A stretch of DNA of 64,000 nt, taken from Mycolicibacterium neoaurum VKM Ac-1815D. Its GTDB lineage: Bacteria > Actinomycetota > Actinomycetes > Mycobacteriales > Mycobacteriaceae. Under the pieces are notes generated by a model, which worked only from the letters and a program-made list of their open reading frames with translations, had not been told where the DNA came from and made no database searches. Below are positions 1 to 8,303 of this stretch, piece by piece (the stretch's first letter is position 1; each line of letters starts with the position of its first letter). The translations under genes were made by a program, and so were the position numbers. The DNA is taken from NCBI RefSeq assembly GCF_000317305.3, contig NC_023036.2:868001-932000 (forward strand), read 5' to 3'.

Positions 1-1173
1 GCGTTCTTCTCCTATGTGACAGTCGGTCTCGGTGAACGGATGGGTAAAGGCATTGCCGTGGTCGCGCTGATCGCCTACACCGCCATCCAGGTGGGCATCT
101 ACGGCTACATCGGTTGGGCCATCGGCGATACTGTCGCGTTCTACAACGGCCCGACCATTCCCTGGCCGGTGTATTCCTTCGCGATCCTGGCGATTGTGGC
201 CGTGTTGGGCTACCGGCACATCGAGCTGAGCGCCAAGGTGCTCGGCGTGGCACTGGCGCTGGAGATCGGCATCGTCGTCGTCCTGGACCTCGCCATCGTG
301 GCCGACCCAGGTCCGGCCGGCATCACGTTTGTCTCGTTCACGCCCGAGGTGTTCACCCAGGGTGTCATCGGTATCGCAATCCTTTTCGCGCTCACCGGGT
401 TCATCGGATTCGAGGCCACTGCCGTGTTCCGTGACGAGGCGCGTGATCCCGAGCGCACCATTCCACGGGCCACCTACGCCGCGGTGATCCTGATCGGCGC
501 CTTCTACACCCTGACGGTATGGGCCTTCGTCGTCGCGATCGGGCCGGATCAGGTGGCCGCCACCGCACAGCAGACGTTGGACGGCGAGGCCAACATGTTG
601 CTGGACACCACCGATGGCGCGCTCGGCCGCATCGGCCGCGATATCGTCAACATCCTGCTGCTGACCAGCCTTTTCGCGTGCGTGCTTTCCTTCCACAATG
701 TGATCGCCCGCTATCAGTTCGTGCTGTCGCGCAAAGGCCTGATGCCGGCCCGACTGGGCACGGTGCACGGCAGCCATGAGTCCCCTGCCTTCTCCTCGGT
801 GGTCCAGACCGTGACCGCGGCGGTGATCGTGGCAGTGCTGGCCGTTCTCGGAATCGACCCGCTGGTCGGTGTTTTCGGGTCGATGGCCGGCGTGGCCACG
901 GTCGGGATGGTGCTGTTGATGCTGACCACCTCCGTGGCGGTGCTGGTGTTCTTCCTGCGGCACCGCGAGTTCGGCGGTGGCAAGCTGTGGCAGACGCGAC
1001 TCGCGCCGGTGCTGGCCGTACTCGGCCTGCTGGGCAGTCTGTGGCTGGTGTTGTCCAACTTCACGCTCGTCACCGGAGGCAGTGTCACCCTCAGCACCAT
1101 TCTGGCCGCGGTGCCGTTCGCCGGGCTGATCCTGGGCGCCCTGTTGTGGAGGCCGGTACGCAATGGTGTTTAG
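1..1173 (+). CDS. APC-type amino acid permease, 5' end cut off
   Basis: The reading frame is open from base 1, so this is the C-terminal ~390 residues of a longer protein; APC permeases usually have 450-500, so about 100 residues (the first two or three helices) lie outside the window. What remains is a chain of about nine hydrophobic membrane segments with short loops. A segment with FIGFEATAVFRDEARDPERTIPRA matches the loop after helix 6 of the APC superfamily, where the acidic/amphipathic 'E(A/S)..P.R.IP+A' signature sits. Family knowledge says these are proton- or antiport-driven amino acid or polyamine transporters in the inner membrane; the substrate cannot be read. It is separated by only 30 bases from zwf, with which it may be co-transcribed. 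Confidence 0.85.
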   Translation, partial: AFFSYVTVGLGERMGKGIAVVALIAYTAIQVGIYGYIGWAIGDTVAFYNGPTIPWPVYSFAILAIVAVLGYRHIELSAKVLGVALALEIGIVVVLDLAIVADPGPAGITFVSFTPEVFTQGVIGIAILFALTGFIGFEATAVFRDEARDPERTIPRATYAAVILIGAFYTLTVWAFVVAIGPDQVAATAQQTLDGEANMLLDTTDGALGRIGRDIVNILLLTSLFACVLSFHNVIARYQFVLSRKGLMPARLGTVHGSHESPAFSSVVQTVTAAVIVAVLAVLGIDPLVGVFGSMAGVATVGMVLLMLTTSVAVLVFFLRHREFGGGKLWQTRLAPVLAVLGLLGSLWLVLSNFTLVTGGSVTLSTILAAVPFAGLILGALLWRPVRNGV

Positions 1174-1203
1174 CGGGCACCCGTTGGTGGGCAATAAACG
1201 AGG

Positions 1204-2583
1204 GTGCCCCGCCGAGACCTGAGCCCACACGTCTTCGTGGTGTTCGGCGCCACCGGCGACCTGGCGGCCAGAATGCTGTTCCCCGGGTTCTATCGGCTGG
1301 CCGCTTCCGGCCGATTGCCCGATGACTACGCGATCATCGGGTCGGGTCGCCACGCCCCCGAGGACTTCGGCGATACGGTCGCCGCCGCCCTGCGTGAGGC
1401 GATCGATGATCACGACGACAAGGTTCTGGCGGACTTGCTCGGGCGGTTGAGCTTCGTGGTGTCCGACGCCGACGACGGAGCCGAACTGGCGGACGCGGTG
1501 CGCCGCAGCCGGGAAGACGTCGGCCCCGACGCCCGCGTGCTGATCTATCTGTCGGTGCCACCAGAGGCGATGGAGCCGATGATCGACATGCTCGGTCGCG
1601 AAGGACTGGCCGAGGACGCCCGAGTGGTGGTGGAAAAGCCGTTCGGGACCGACCTGGAATCGTCGCGCCAGCTCGACTCTGCCCTCAAGGAAATCTTCGA
1701 CGAGACGCAGATCTACCGGGTCGATCACTTCCTCGGTAAGGAGGCGGTGCAGAATATCCTGGCACTGCGCTTCGGCAACGGATTCTTCGAGCCGGCCTGG
1801 CGCGCAGGAACTCTGGAGTCCGTCCAGGTCGACGTGCCCGAGACGCTCACCATCGAGGGACGTGGCGGCTTCTACGAGTCGACGGGATGCTTCCGCGATA
1901 TGGTCACGACTCATCTGTGCCAACTGCTCGGAGTCATCGCGATGGAACCGCCCGCGCGTCTCGACGAAACCGGTCTGCGCGACGCGAAGGCCGCCGTCTT
2001 CGACGCCATGCGACCGATGGACCCGCAGCGGGTGGTCTTCGGCCAATACGAGGGCTACCTCGACGAGGATGGCGTAGCAGACGACTCCCAGGTCGAAACG
2101 TTCGTCGCCGCCCAGGTATTCGTCGACACCGAGCGGTGGCGTGGCATCCCGTTCTATCTCCGTACCGGAAAAGCCCTCGGCGACAACCGACGTACCGTCA
2201 CCCTCACCTTCGCTGCATCGACCGATCTGTTCGGACCCCAACGCAACCGGCTCGTGCTCGAACTCACCGACGAACCGACCATCGGCCTGCACCTGGCCGC
2301 CAAAAAGCCGGGACCCGGGCTAGACGTGATGGCTGTCGACGCAGACTTCGGTATGGGCCGGTCCGAGGACACAGAGGTGCCGATGGAGGCCTACGAGCGG
2401 TTGTTGTTCGACGTGATGCGCGGGGATCAGCTGCTGTTCACCCGCGCCGACGAGGTGGACCGACTCTGGCAGATATGCCAGCCGGTGTTGGACAGCCCGC
2501 CGGAAGTGCGGTCCTATCCCACCGGATCGTGGGGACCTGAGGCGGCCACGACGCTGACCGATTGGCACCTGCCGGATGACTGA
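1204..2583 (+). CDS. zwf: Glucose-6-phosphate 1-dehydrogenase
   Basis: Oxidises glucose-6-phosphate to 6-phosphogluconolactone with NADP, the entry step of the oxidative pentose phosphate pathway. The 459-residue product has the Rossmann motif GATGDLA at residues 15-21 near its start and the family signature RVDHFLGKE at 172-180, whose His and Lys bind substrate and phosphate. Length fits the family (450-510). The GTG start places the dinucleotide fold at the usual distance from the N terminus. The stop overlaps the next gene by 8 bases, so the two are translationally coupled. Mycobacteria commonly carry several zwf paralogues; this one, next to a GH15 hydrolase, appears to be the one tied to sugar or trehalose breakdown (inference from context). 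Confidence 0.93.
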   Translation: MPRRDLSPHVFVVFGATGDLAARMLFPGFYRLAASGRLPDDYAIIGSGRHAPEDFGDTVAAALREAIDDHDDKVLADLLGRLSFVVSDADDGAELADAVRRSREDVGPDARVLIYLSVPPEAMEPMIDMLGREGLAEDARVVVEKPFGTDLESSRQLDSALKEIFDETQIYRVDHFLGKEAVQNILALRFGNGFFEPAWRAGTLESVQVDVPETLTIEGRGGFYESTGCFRDMVTTHLCQLLGVIAMEPPARLDETGLRDAKAAVFDAMRPMDPQRVVFGQYEGYLDEDGVADDSQVETFVAAQVFVDTERWRGIPFYLRTGKALGDNRRTVTLTFAASTDLFGPQRNRLVLELTDEPTIGLHLAAKKPGPGLDVMAVDADFGMGRSEDTEVPMEAYERLLFDVMRGDQLLFTRADEVDRLWQICQPVLDSPPEVRSYPTGSWGPEAATTLTDWHLPDD

Positions 2584-4390
2584 GGCGCTCGCGATCTCCC
2601 AACACGGATTGATCGGCGACCTTCGGACCTGTGCGCTGGTCGGCGCCGACGGCACCATCGACTGGTTCTGCGCGCCGCGTTTCGACTCCGCCAGCGTGTT
2701 CGCCGCCATCCTCGATCAGGACAAGGGCGGCAGCTGGCAGCTCACCCCGTGCACCGACGTCACCCGCACCCAGCAGTTCTACTATCCGGACACCGCCGTG
2801 CTCATCACGCGTTTCCTCACCGATGGCGGTGTGGTCGAAGTCCACGACTTCATGCCGGTGCTCGCTCCCGACGAGGAGGCTCATCGCCAACGTCTGGTAC
2901 GCCGGATCAGCGGCGTCCGCGGCACCATGCGCCTGCAGATGCGACTGGACGCCCGCCCCGACTACGCCCGTCAGTCCTGCACGGCCGAATACACCGGGGA
3001 CGGTGTGTTGATCACCGGCGACGGGGTGCGGCTCGGCCTGATCGCCTCCACCGATCTCGATATCGAGGATGGTCCCGAAAACAGCGTGGTGACAGCGGAC
3101 TTCGAACTGGCATCGGGTCAGACCGCGCTGTTCGTGCTGGAGATGCTGCAGGACGGAGACGATGTCACCGCCGACACGATGAGCCGGACCGACGACCTCT
3201 TCGACGCCACCATCGCGTTCTGGCGCGACTGGATCTCCACCTCCAGCTACACCGGCCGCTGGCGGGAGATGGTGCACCGGTCGGCCATCACACTGAAGTT
3301 GCTGACCCACGAACCCACCGGTGCGATCGTGGCCGCCCCCACCATGAGCCTGCCCGCACCTGTTGGGGGAAGCCGCAATTGGGACTACCGGTACGTGTGG
3401 ATCCGGGATGCCGGGTTCAGTCTGTACGCGTTGCTCCGGCTCGGATATGTCAACGAGGCAAGCGATTTCATCCGCTGGCTGTCCGAGCGGATGGGCCAGC
3501 GCGACGGCGATGACGACCGCCGGTTGGGTCCGCTGCGCGTCCTCTACGATATCGACGGCAAGCCGCCCGAGGAGCATGAGCTCGACCATTTGAGCGGCCA
3601 CCGTCATTCCCAGCCGGTACGGGTCGGTAATGCCGCCGCACGCCAACTCCAGCTCGACATCTACGGCGAGATCATCGACTCGGTGTATCTGTTCAACAAG
3701 CACGGTCCGGGTATCAGCCATGATGCGTGGCACGACGTGATCGCGATCGTCGACTGGGTTGCCGAGAACTGGGATCGCACCGATGCGGGCATGTGGGAGA
3801 TCCGCGACGAACCTCAGGCCTACACGACCTCACGGCTGATGTGCTGGGTGGCGATCGAAAGAGCGATCCGGATCGCCCGGGCACGGGGACTTCCCGGTGA
3901 TCTGGTGTCCTGGTCCACGGCTCGCGACGACATCTACGACCGCATCATGACGAAATCGTGGAATCCCGATCTGCAGTCGTTCACCCGGGTCGAGGGCGGT
4001 GACGATCTGGATGCCGGTCTGTTGCTGATGCCGATGGTGAAGTTCCTGTCGCCCGCGGATCCGCGGTTCCTGTCCACGCTCGCCGCGATAGAGAAACATC
4101 TGGTGACGGACAGTTTGGTCTTTCGTTATGAGCCGGGCACCGATGGGTTGGACGGCGAGGAAGGCACCTTCTCGATCTGCTCGTTCTGGTACGTCGAAGC
4201 GCTCACCCGGGCCGGACGGCTGGCCGATGCCCAGTTGGCGCTGGAGAAGATGTTCACCTACGCCAATCACGTCGGGCTGTACGCCGAGCAGGTGAGCGCG
4301 ACCGGTGACCAGGTCGGCAACTTCCCGCAGGCATTCACCCATCTGGCGCTCATCAGCGCGGCGATCAATCTGGATCGCGCCCTGTCCTGA
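2576..4390 (+). CDS. GH15 family hydrolase, probable trehalase
   Basis: A 604-residue cytoplasmic protein (no signal peptide) of glycoside hydrolase family 15. The N-terminal beta domain begins ISQHGLIGDL..ALVGADGTIDWFC, the hallmark of the trehalase/glucoamylase-like group; the (alpha/alpha)6 barrel includes NWDYRYVWIRDAGF. The catalytic acid is likely the Glu in GMWEIR (near residue 405) and the base the Glu in LYAEQVS (near residue 567). Actinobacterial members of this group hydrolyse trehalose to glucose, and mycobacteria hold large trehalose pools, so trehalase is the likeliest role; glucoamylase or isomaltose-type activity cannot be excluded. The start codon lies inside the 3' end of zwf (8-base overlap), so glucose released here would feed the neighbouring dehydrogenase after phosphorylation. 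Confidence 0.87.
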   Translation: MTEALAISQHGLIGDLRTCALVGADGTIDWFCAPRFDSASVFAAILDQDKGGSWQLTPCTDVTRTQQFYYPDTAVLITRFLTDGGVVEVHDFMPVLAPDEEAHRQRLVRRISGVRGTMRLQMRLDARPDYARQSCTAEYTGDGVLITGDGVRLGLIASTDLDIEDGPENSVVTADFELASGQTALFVLEMLQDGDDVTADTMSRTDDLFDATIAFWRDWISTSSYTGRWREMVHRSAITLKLLTHEPTGAIVAAPTMSLPAPVGGSRNWDYRYVWIRDAGFSLYALLRLGYVNEASDFIRWLSERMGQRDGDDDRRLGPLRVLYDIDGKPPEEHELDHLSGHRHSQPVRVGNAAARQLQLDIYGEIIDSVYLFNKHGPGISHDAWHDVIAIVDWVAENWDRTDAGMWEIRDEPQAYTTSRLMCWVAIERAIRIARARGLPGDLVSWSTARDDIYDRIMTKSWNPDLQSFTRVEGGDDLDAGLLLMPMVKFLSPADPRFLSTLAAIEKHLVTDSLVFRYEPGTDGLDGEEGTFSICSFWYVEALTRAGRLADAQLALEKMFTYANHVGLYAEQVSATGDQVGNFPQAFTHLALISAAINLDRALS

Positions 4391-4516
4391 CCGTCCGAGA
4401 CGCTCCTCGGCGGACCCGGCGGGTTTGCCAAAACGGCGTCCCGCGTGCGCTTTGTGGCTACTGTCCCATGACATCGCATGTTGTCAGCGTCGGGCTGGAG
4501 CGCAGGGGGGTCGTCG

Positions 4517-6382
4517 ATGGAGGCTGTCGAGCGGATGGATGTGGCCAGGACGCGGCGGTCGTGGCGGTATGGCGTAGCCGCGGTCACTCTGAGCGCGGGC
4601 CTTGTCGTTGCACCGATACACGGTGTGGCCTGGGCGGAGGGATCCGAATCGACCGGCGGGACCGGATCGAACTCGGCTCCCGCCGGCCCGACGTCCACCC
4701 GGCCCGACACCAGAAGCGAGGAGACCAAAAGCCCCGCCGATCGTGGGGGAGAGAACGGGGCCGAGCCGGTCCGGCCGGGTCCGACCGATCACCGGGAAAC
4801 CGACGACAACGATTCGGTCGACCTCAAGGATCACCAACCGGAGGCAATCGAGCCGGATGGTGACAGCGCCGGTACCCCCGCACCGACTCCCGACGTCGAC
4901 GTCCCGACACCGGACACCGGGGAAGTCATCACGCCCGGCATCACCCCCGAAGATGATGAATCCGGGGAACCGACTCAACCCGAACCCGGCTCGGACCAGC
5001 AGCCCGAGCCCACCCGCGATCCGCAACCACCCCTGACCGAATCGACGCCGCAACCCCTGGCGTCGTCCGGCTCACTGGCCGAGCGCTCTCGCGACGACCG
5101 GTTCGAAGCCCGGCCCGCCCCGACGTCGACTCGTGCCGAGGCCATCGGATCCGTCGGCCTGCTCACCGCCCCGGTGTCGCAACCCGAACTCGGGACCGTG
5201 ACGCCTGCGGCGGCTCTGGTCGAGGTCACCACACCTACCCCGCCACAACCGCTGTCGCCGATCGCGGCGCTGATCGAACTGCCCGGCCGCATCGTCAATG
5301 CGATCCTGCAGTTCCTCGATTTCACCGTGGCCGCGACCGGGCCGCGCAGTCCGTTCCACATTGCGCCGATCAACGATCTGTTGTTTGCCGCATTCCGGGA
5401 GCTGGAGCGGTGGGCGGGTCTGCATCAGACTCCGGCGGTACAGCCGGCGCTTCCCACCATGGTCTACACCGGCCCCACCGACCGCCCGACGCCGACGGTC
5501 GCGCAGTTCCTCAATGCGTCGACGGCCGCGTACGGCCTGGGCACCACACCCGGCGGCCTGGTCCCGTTGACCGTCAACGGTTTTCAACTGCAGTCGACCA
5601 ACATCTTCTCCGGCATGTCGGGCAAGGCGTGGGTGACACCGCAGGGCCAGGTCATCATCGCCTATCAGGGCACCACCGGTGGCACCAACCTGCTGTTCAA
5701 CCCGCTCATCACGATCGCCCAGATTGTCGCCGATCTGCAGGTCGTCCTGACCGATACGACGCCGTGGGCCTTCTACGATGCGTTGGACTTCGCGCGCCGG
5801 GTCCAAGAGGAAGCTGCCCTGCAGGGATATGCCCCCGACGACGTGTTCGTCACCGGTCACTCACTGGGCGGGTGGGAGGCGCAGTTCGTCGCGCAGCAGA
5901 CCGGTCTGTCCGGTATCGGTTTCGAGGCCCCCGGAATGAACACGAGGGTCGACGGCAACGGTGCCACGTCGAACTTCGTCAACATCGCTCAGTACGGCAG
6001 TCCGGTGGCGTTCATGTCGACCGATCTGCCTGGGCTGCAACCGTTCCTCCCGCCGTTTGTGGCCGGCGGCGGCCTCAAACCGCACTACGGCCCGATCGTG
6101 ATGATCGGTGACCGGGCGGCGATGAACCCGATCGTGAACTCCGCGGCCATGTGGGGCACCGGCCTGGTCGGCAGCGTCATCTTCGCGATCGACTTCTTCG
6201 CCAACTTCTTTCAGTACCACCTGATGGGTGTACAGGCCTATCACCTCGACGTCGATCCCGACCCCGGCGTGGTCCCATGGTTGGGCACGCGCCAGGGAAC
6301 TGTACACACCGGCTACGGCGAGCTGACCATTCAGGAGCTGCTCAAGGCCGCTTCCGATGACGGCATCCTGATCGCCCCCTGA
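4517..6382 (+). CDS. Secreted Pro/Thr-rich protein with C-terminal lipase-like (GHSLGG) domain
   Basis: The ATG at 4517 is chosen because AGGGGGG lies six bases upstream; the frame is open from 4478. A basic stretch (RTRRSWRY) and a hydrophobic segment ending AWA give a Sec signal peptide. Residues ~30-210 are a low-complexity Pro/Thr/Glu/Asp linker, probably spanning the cell wall. The C-terminal ~350 residues hold an alpha/beta-hydrolase core: the nucleophile elbow GHSLGG, an oxyanion-side motif IAYQGTTGG as in class 3 lipases, and a likely catalytic His near the C terminus (LKPHYGP or later). Role inferred as cell-wall or extracellular esterase/lipase; substrate unknown. It faces the secreted glycoside hydrolase with only 12 bases between the stops. 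Confidence 0.72.
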   Translation: MEAVERMDVARTRRSWRYGVAAVTLSAGLVVAPIHGVAWAEGSESTGGTGSNSAPAGPTSTRPDTRSEETKSPADRGGENGAEPVRPGPTDHRETDDNDSVDLKDHQPEAIEPDGDSAGTPAPTPDVDVPTPDTGEVITPGITPEDDESGEPTQPEPGSDQQPEPTRDPQPPLTESTPQPLASSGSLAERSRDDRFEARPAPTSTRAEAIGSVGLLTAPVSQPELGTVTPAAALVEVTTPTPPQPLSPIAALIELPGRIVNAILQFLDFTVAATGPRSPFHIAPINDLLFAAFRELERWAGLHQTPAVQPALPTMVYTGPTDRPTPTVAQFLNASTAAYGLGTTPGGLVPLTVNGFQLQSTNIFSGMSGKAWVTPQGQVIIAYQGTTGGTNLLFNPLITIAQIVADLQVVLTDTTPWAFYDALDFARRVQEEAALQGYAPDDVFVTGHSLGGWEAQFVAQQTGLSGIGFEAPGMNTRVDGNGATSNFVNIAQYGSPVAFMSTDLPGLQPFLPPFVAGGGLKPHYGPIVMIGDRAAMNPIVNSAAMWGTGLVGSVIFAIDFFANFFQYHLMGVQAYHLDVDPDPGVVPWLGTRQGTVHTGYGELTIQELLKAASDDGILIAP

Positions 6383-6394
6383 CGACGGATCGAC

Positions 6395-8137
6395 TCAGTC
6401 GGCGGTGCCGTCAGCCGAATCGCCGGCCTCGTCACTCGGTGTCCGGTCGACCGGATCTTCCTTCGTGCCATCCGAAGTGCCGGTGACGAGACCGGTGTTG
6501 ACCGCTGCGGGCTCATCGGTGATCGAGGGCACCTCCGGATCGGGAGTCGTGAGCTCCCGGCGGATGTCCACCTCGTCGGTCGAGTCGACAACCTCTCCGT
6601 CCTGACCCTCGCCCCCGGTGAGGTCGGCCTCGACCACGGGAGCGGAAGGCTGTGCGGGCGGGCCGGGTTCGGTGGTCTCCGCGATATCGTCCGGTGTGGC
6701 CTGCGCCGTGATCGAGCCGCCGTCAGAGTCGTCAGAGCCGCTGCTCACCTGCCGGGCCAGCATGCGTGCCGACTCCGTGTGCGGACCCGCGGTGTCGAGC
6801 TCCGGCGGTGCGTCGGTGGTGACCGTCGTGCTGGCGGCCGCAAGGCGATTGACGCCTAGGATCGACCCCACGAAGCCGACGACCGCCTGGACGACCTGGG
6901 TGATCAGGTTCGGAATGAAGGCCAGTGCCTGACTGACCGCCCGCACGATCTGCTCGATGAAGGCCTGCAGGGGGTTGACCACCGGACCGGTCGGCGGGTT
7001 GAACTCGGCGATGAGGTTCTTGAGCACATCGGCGGCCGGCTTGCGGTCCCACGTGTAGGTCCACAGCCCGAGGTTGTCCTCCGGGACGGTGCTGTTGGGT
7101 TGGGTGTCGCGGGTCTGATAGATGAACACCGGGCCGGCGCCCTGGACGTTCTGCCAGGTGCGCAGCAGATCCTCGATGAACGCTGCCTGCTGTTGTTCGG
7201 TCAGCTGGGAGTTCTGGTAACTCACGTTCGTCGGCTGACCGTACTCGGTGATCCACACCTTCAGATTGCCGTCGCCGTTCTGGACCATCAGCGCGCGCAT
7301 CTCGCCGAGTTGTTCGATGGGGTAATCGAATTGGTCGATCTGGGTGGCGCCGTTGGAGAACGGCAGTGAGTACAGGTAGGGGTGATAGGAGATGGCGTCG
7401 AAGTAGCCATGCGCCCCGGCGTCGTACATACCCTGCAGGAACTCGACGGGACTCATGGCAGCCCCGTCCGGGTAGGTCGGTCCGGGTACTACTGAACCGG
7501 CCACCACGATCGCCGACGGGTCGGCCGCCTTGATGGATTGGTAGCCCGCCTTGAGGAGCTCGGTATAGGCCGCGGGATCGACCGGATCGAAGAAGATCCT
7601 CGCGGTCGGCTCGTTCCAGATCTCGTAGGTGGAGATGCGTCCCGCGTACTTCTCGGCGAGAACGCCGACGAAGTCTCCGAACTTCTCCGGATCGGGGTGG
7701 TTGACCAATCCGGACGATTCGGGCTCGGCCGAGGCCCACGCGGGCGTGTACAGGATGGTGCCGAGAATGCCCATATCGCGCTCGCTGGCCTTGGCGACCA
7801 ACAGGTCGAGTTTGTCCCAGTCGTAGACACCCTCTTGGGGTTCGATGGCCGCCCAGAAGACACCGAGCCGGATGCTCTTGACGCCCAGGCTCTCCATCGC
7901 GTCGAGTGTCCGATCGATCTGCGCCTCGTCCATGGCGTAGAAGTCGTAGCCCTCGGCGATCCCGATGGAACTCGGTAGCTCCGCGATGGCGGCGATCGGC
8001 TGCACGGCGTAGCTCGCCGCCCGCGCCGTGAACGCGGTCGCCGGGCCACCGATCCCGCTGATCAGGGACAGGGTCACACCGGTGCTCACCGCCACGATGG
8101 CCAGGCGTTTCAGTGGGTTACGGCTAGGTCGCCCCAT
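6395..8137 (-). CDS. Secreted glycoside hydrolase (clan A fold, GH5/GH39-like) with acidic C-terminal tail
   Basis: Start taken at the ATG at 8137 because GAGGA lies eight bases upstream; a GTG at 8152 would overlap that site. A basic N terminus and hydrophobic stretch ending with ATAFTARA form a signal peptide. The catalytic (beta/alpha)8 barrel covers roughly residues 45-380: YEIWNEPT carries the acid/base Glu and VWITEYGQPT the nucleophile Glu, the usual spacing for clan GH-A. The last ~200 residues include an amphipathic/hydrophobic part (about 385-430) followed by an Asp/Glu/Thr/Pro-rich disordered tail. Mycobacteria have several such secreted 'cellulase-like' proteins of unknown substrate; arabinan or glucan of the envelope is a guess. 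Convergent with the lipase-like gene. Confidence 0.75.
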   Translation of the reverse strand: MGRPSRNPLKRLAIVAVSTGVTLSLISGIGGPATAFTARAASYAVQPIAAIAELPSSIGIAEGYDFYAMDEAQIDRTLDAMESLGVKSIRLGVFWAAIEPQEGVYDWDKLDLLVAKASERDMGILGTILYTPAWASAEPESSGLVNHPDPEKFGDFVGVLAEKYAGRISTYEIWNEPTARIFFDPVDPAAYTELLKAGYQSIKAADPSAIVVAGSVVPGPTYPDGAAMSPVEFLQGMYDAGAHGYFDAISYHPYLYSLPFSNGATQIDQFDYPIEQLGEMRALMVQNGDGNLKVWITEYGQPTNVSYQNSQLTEQQQAAFIEDLLRTWQNVQGAGPVFIYQTRDTQPNSTVPEDNLGLWTYTWDRKPAADVLKNLIAEFNPPTGPVVNPLQAFIEQIVRAVSQALAFIPNLITQVVQAVVGFVGSILGVNRLAAASTTVTTDAPPELDTAGPHTESARMLARQVSSGSDDSDGGSITAQATPDDIAETTEPGPPAQPSAPVVEADLTGGEGQDGEVVDSTDEVDIRRELTTPDPEVPSITDEPAAVNTGLVTGTSDGTKEDPVDRTPSDEAGDSADGTAD

Positions 8138-8303
8138 GGCTGATGTCCTCACACGCGCTATTGCACAGGAAACTCACAGTAGTGCGCTGGGAGAGGACCT
8201 GATCGGTCTTTCGGTGCATTCCAACCGGTATTCGCGACGATCGACACTGGTATCTGGACGGCACAATGTTGCTGCCGCAAGAACATCCGCGCCCCGGCCC
8301 CCA

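Noticed and set aside
2438..3733. 431-residue leftward ORF opposite the GH15 gene
   Set aside because: Shadow of a gene with intact catalytic motifs.
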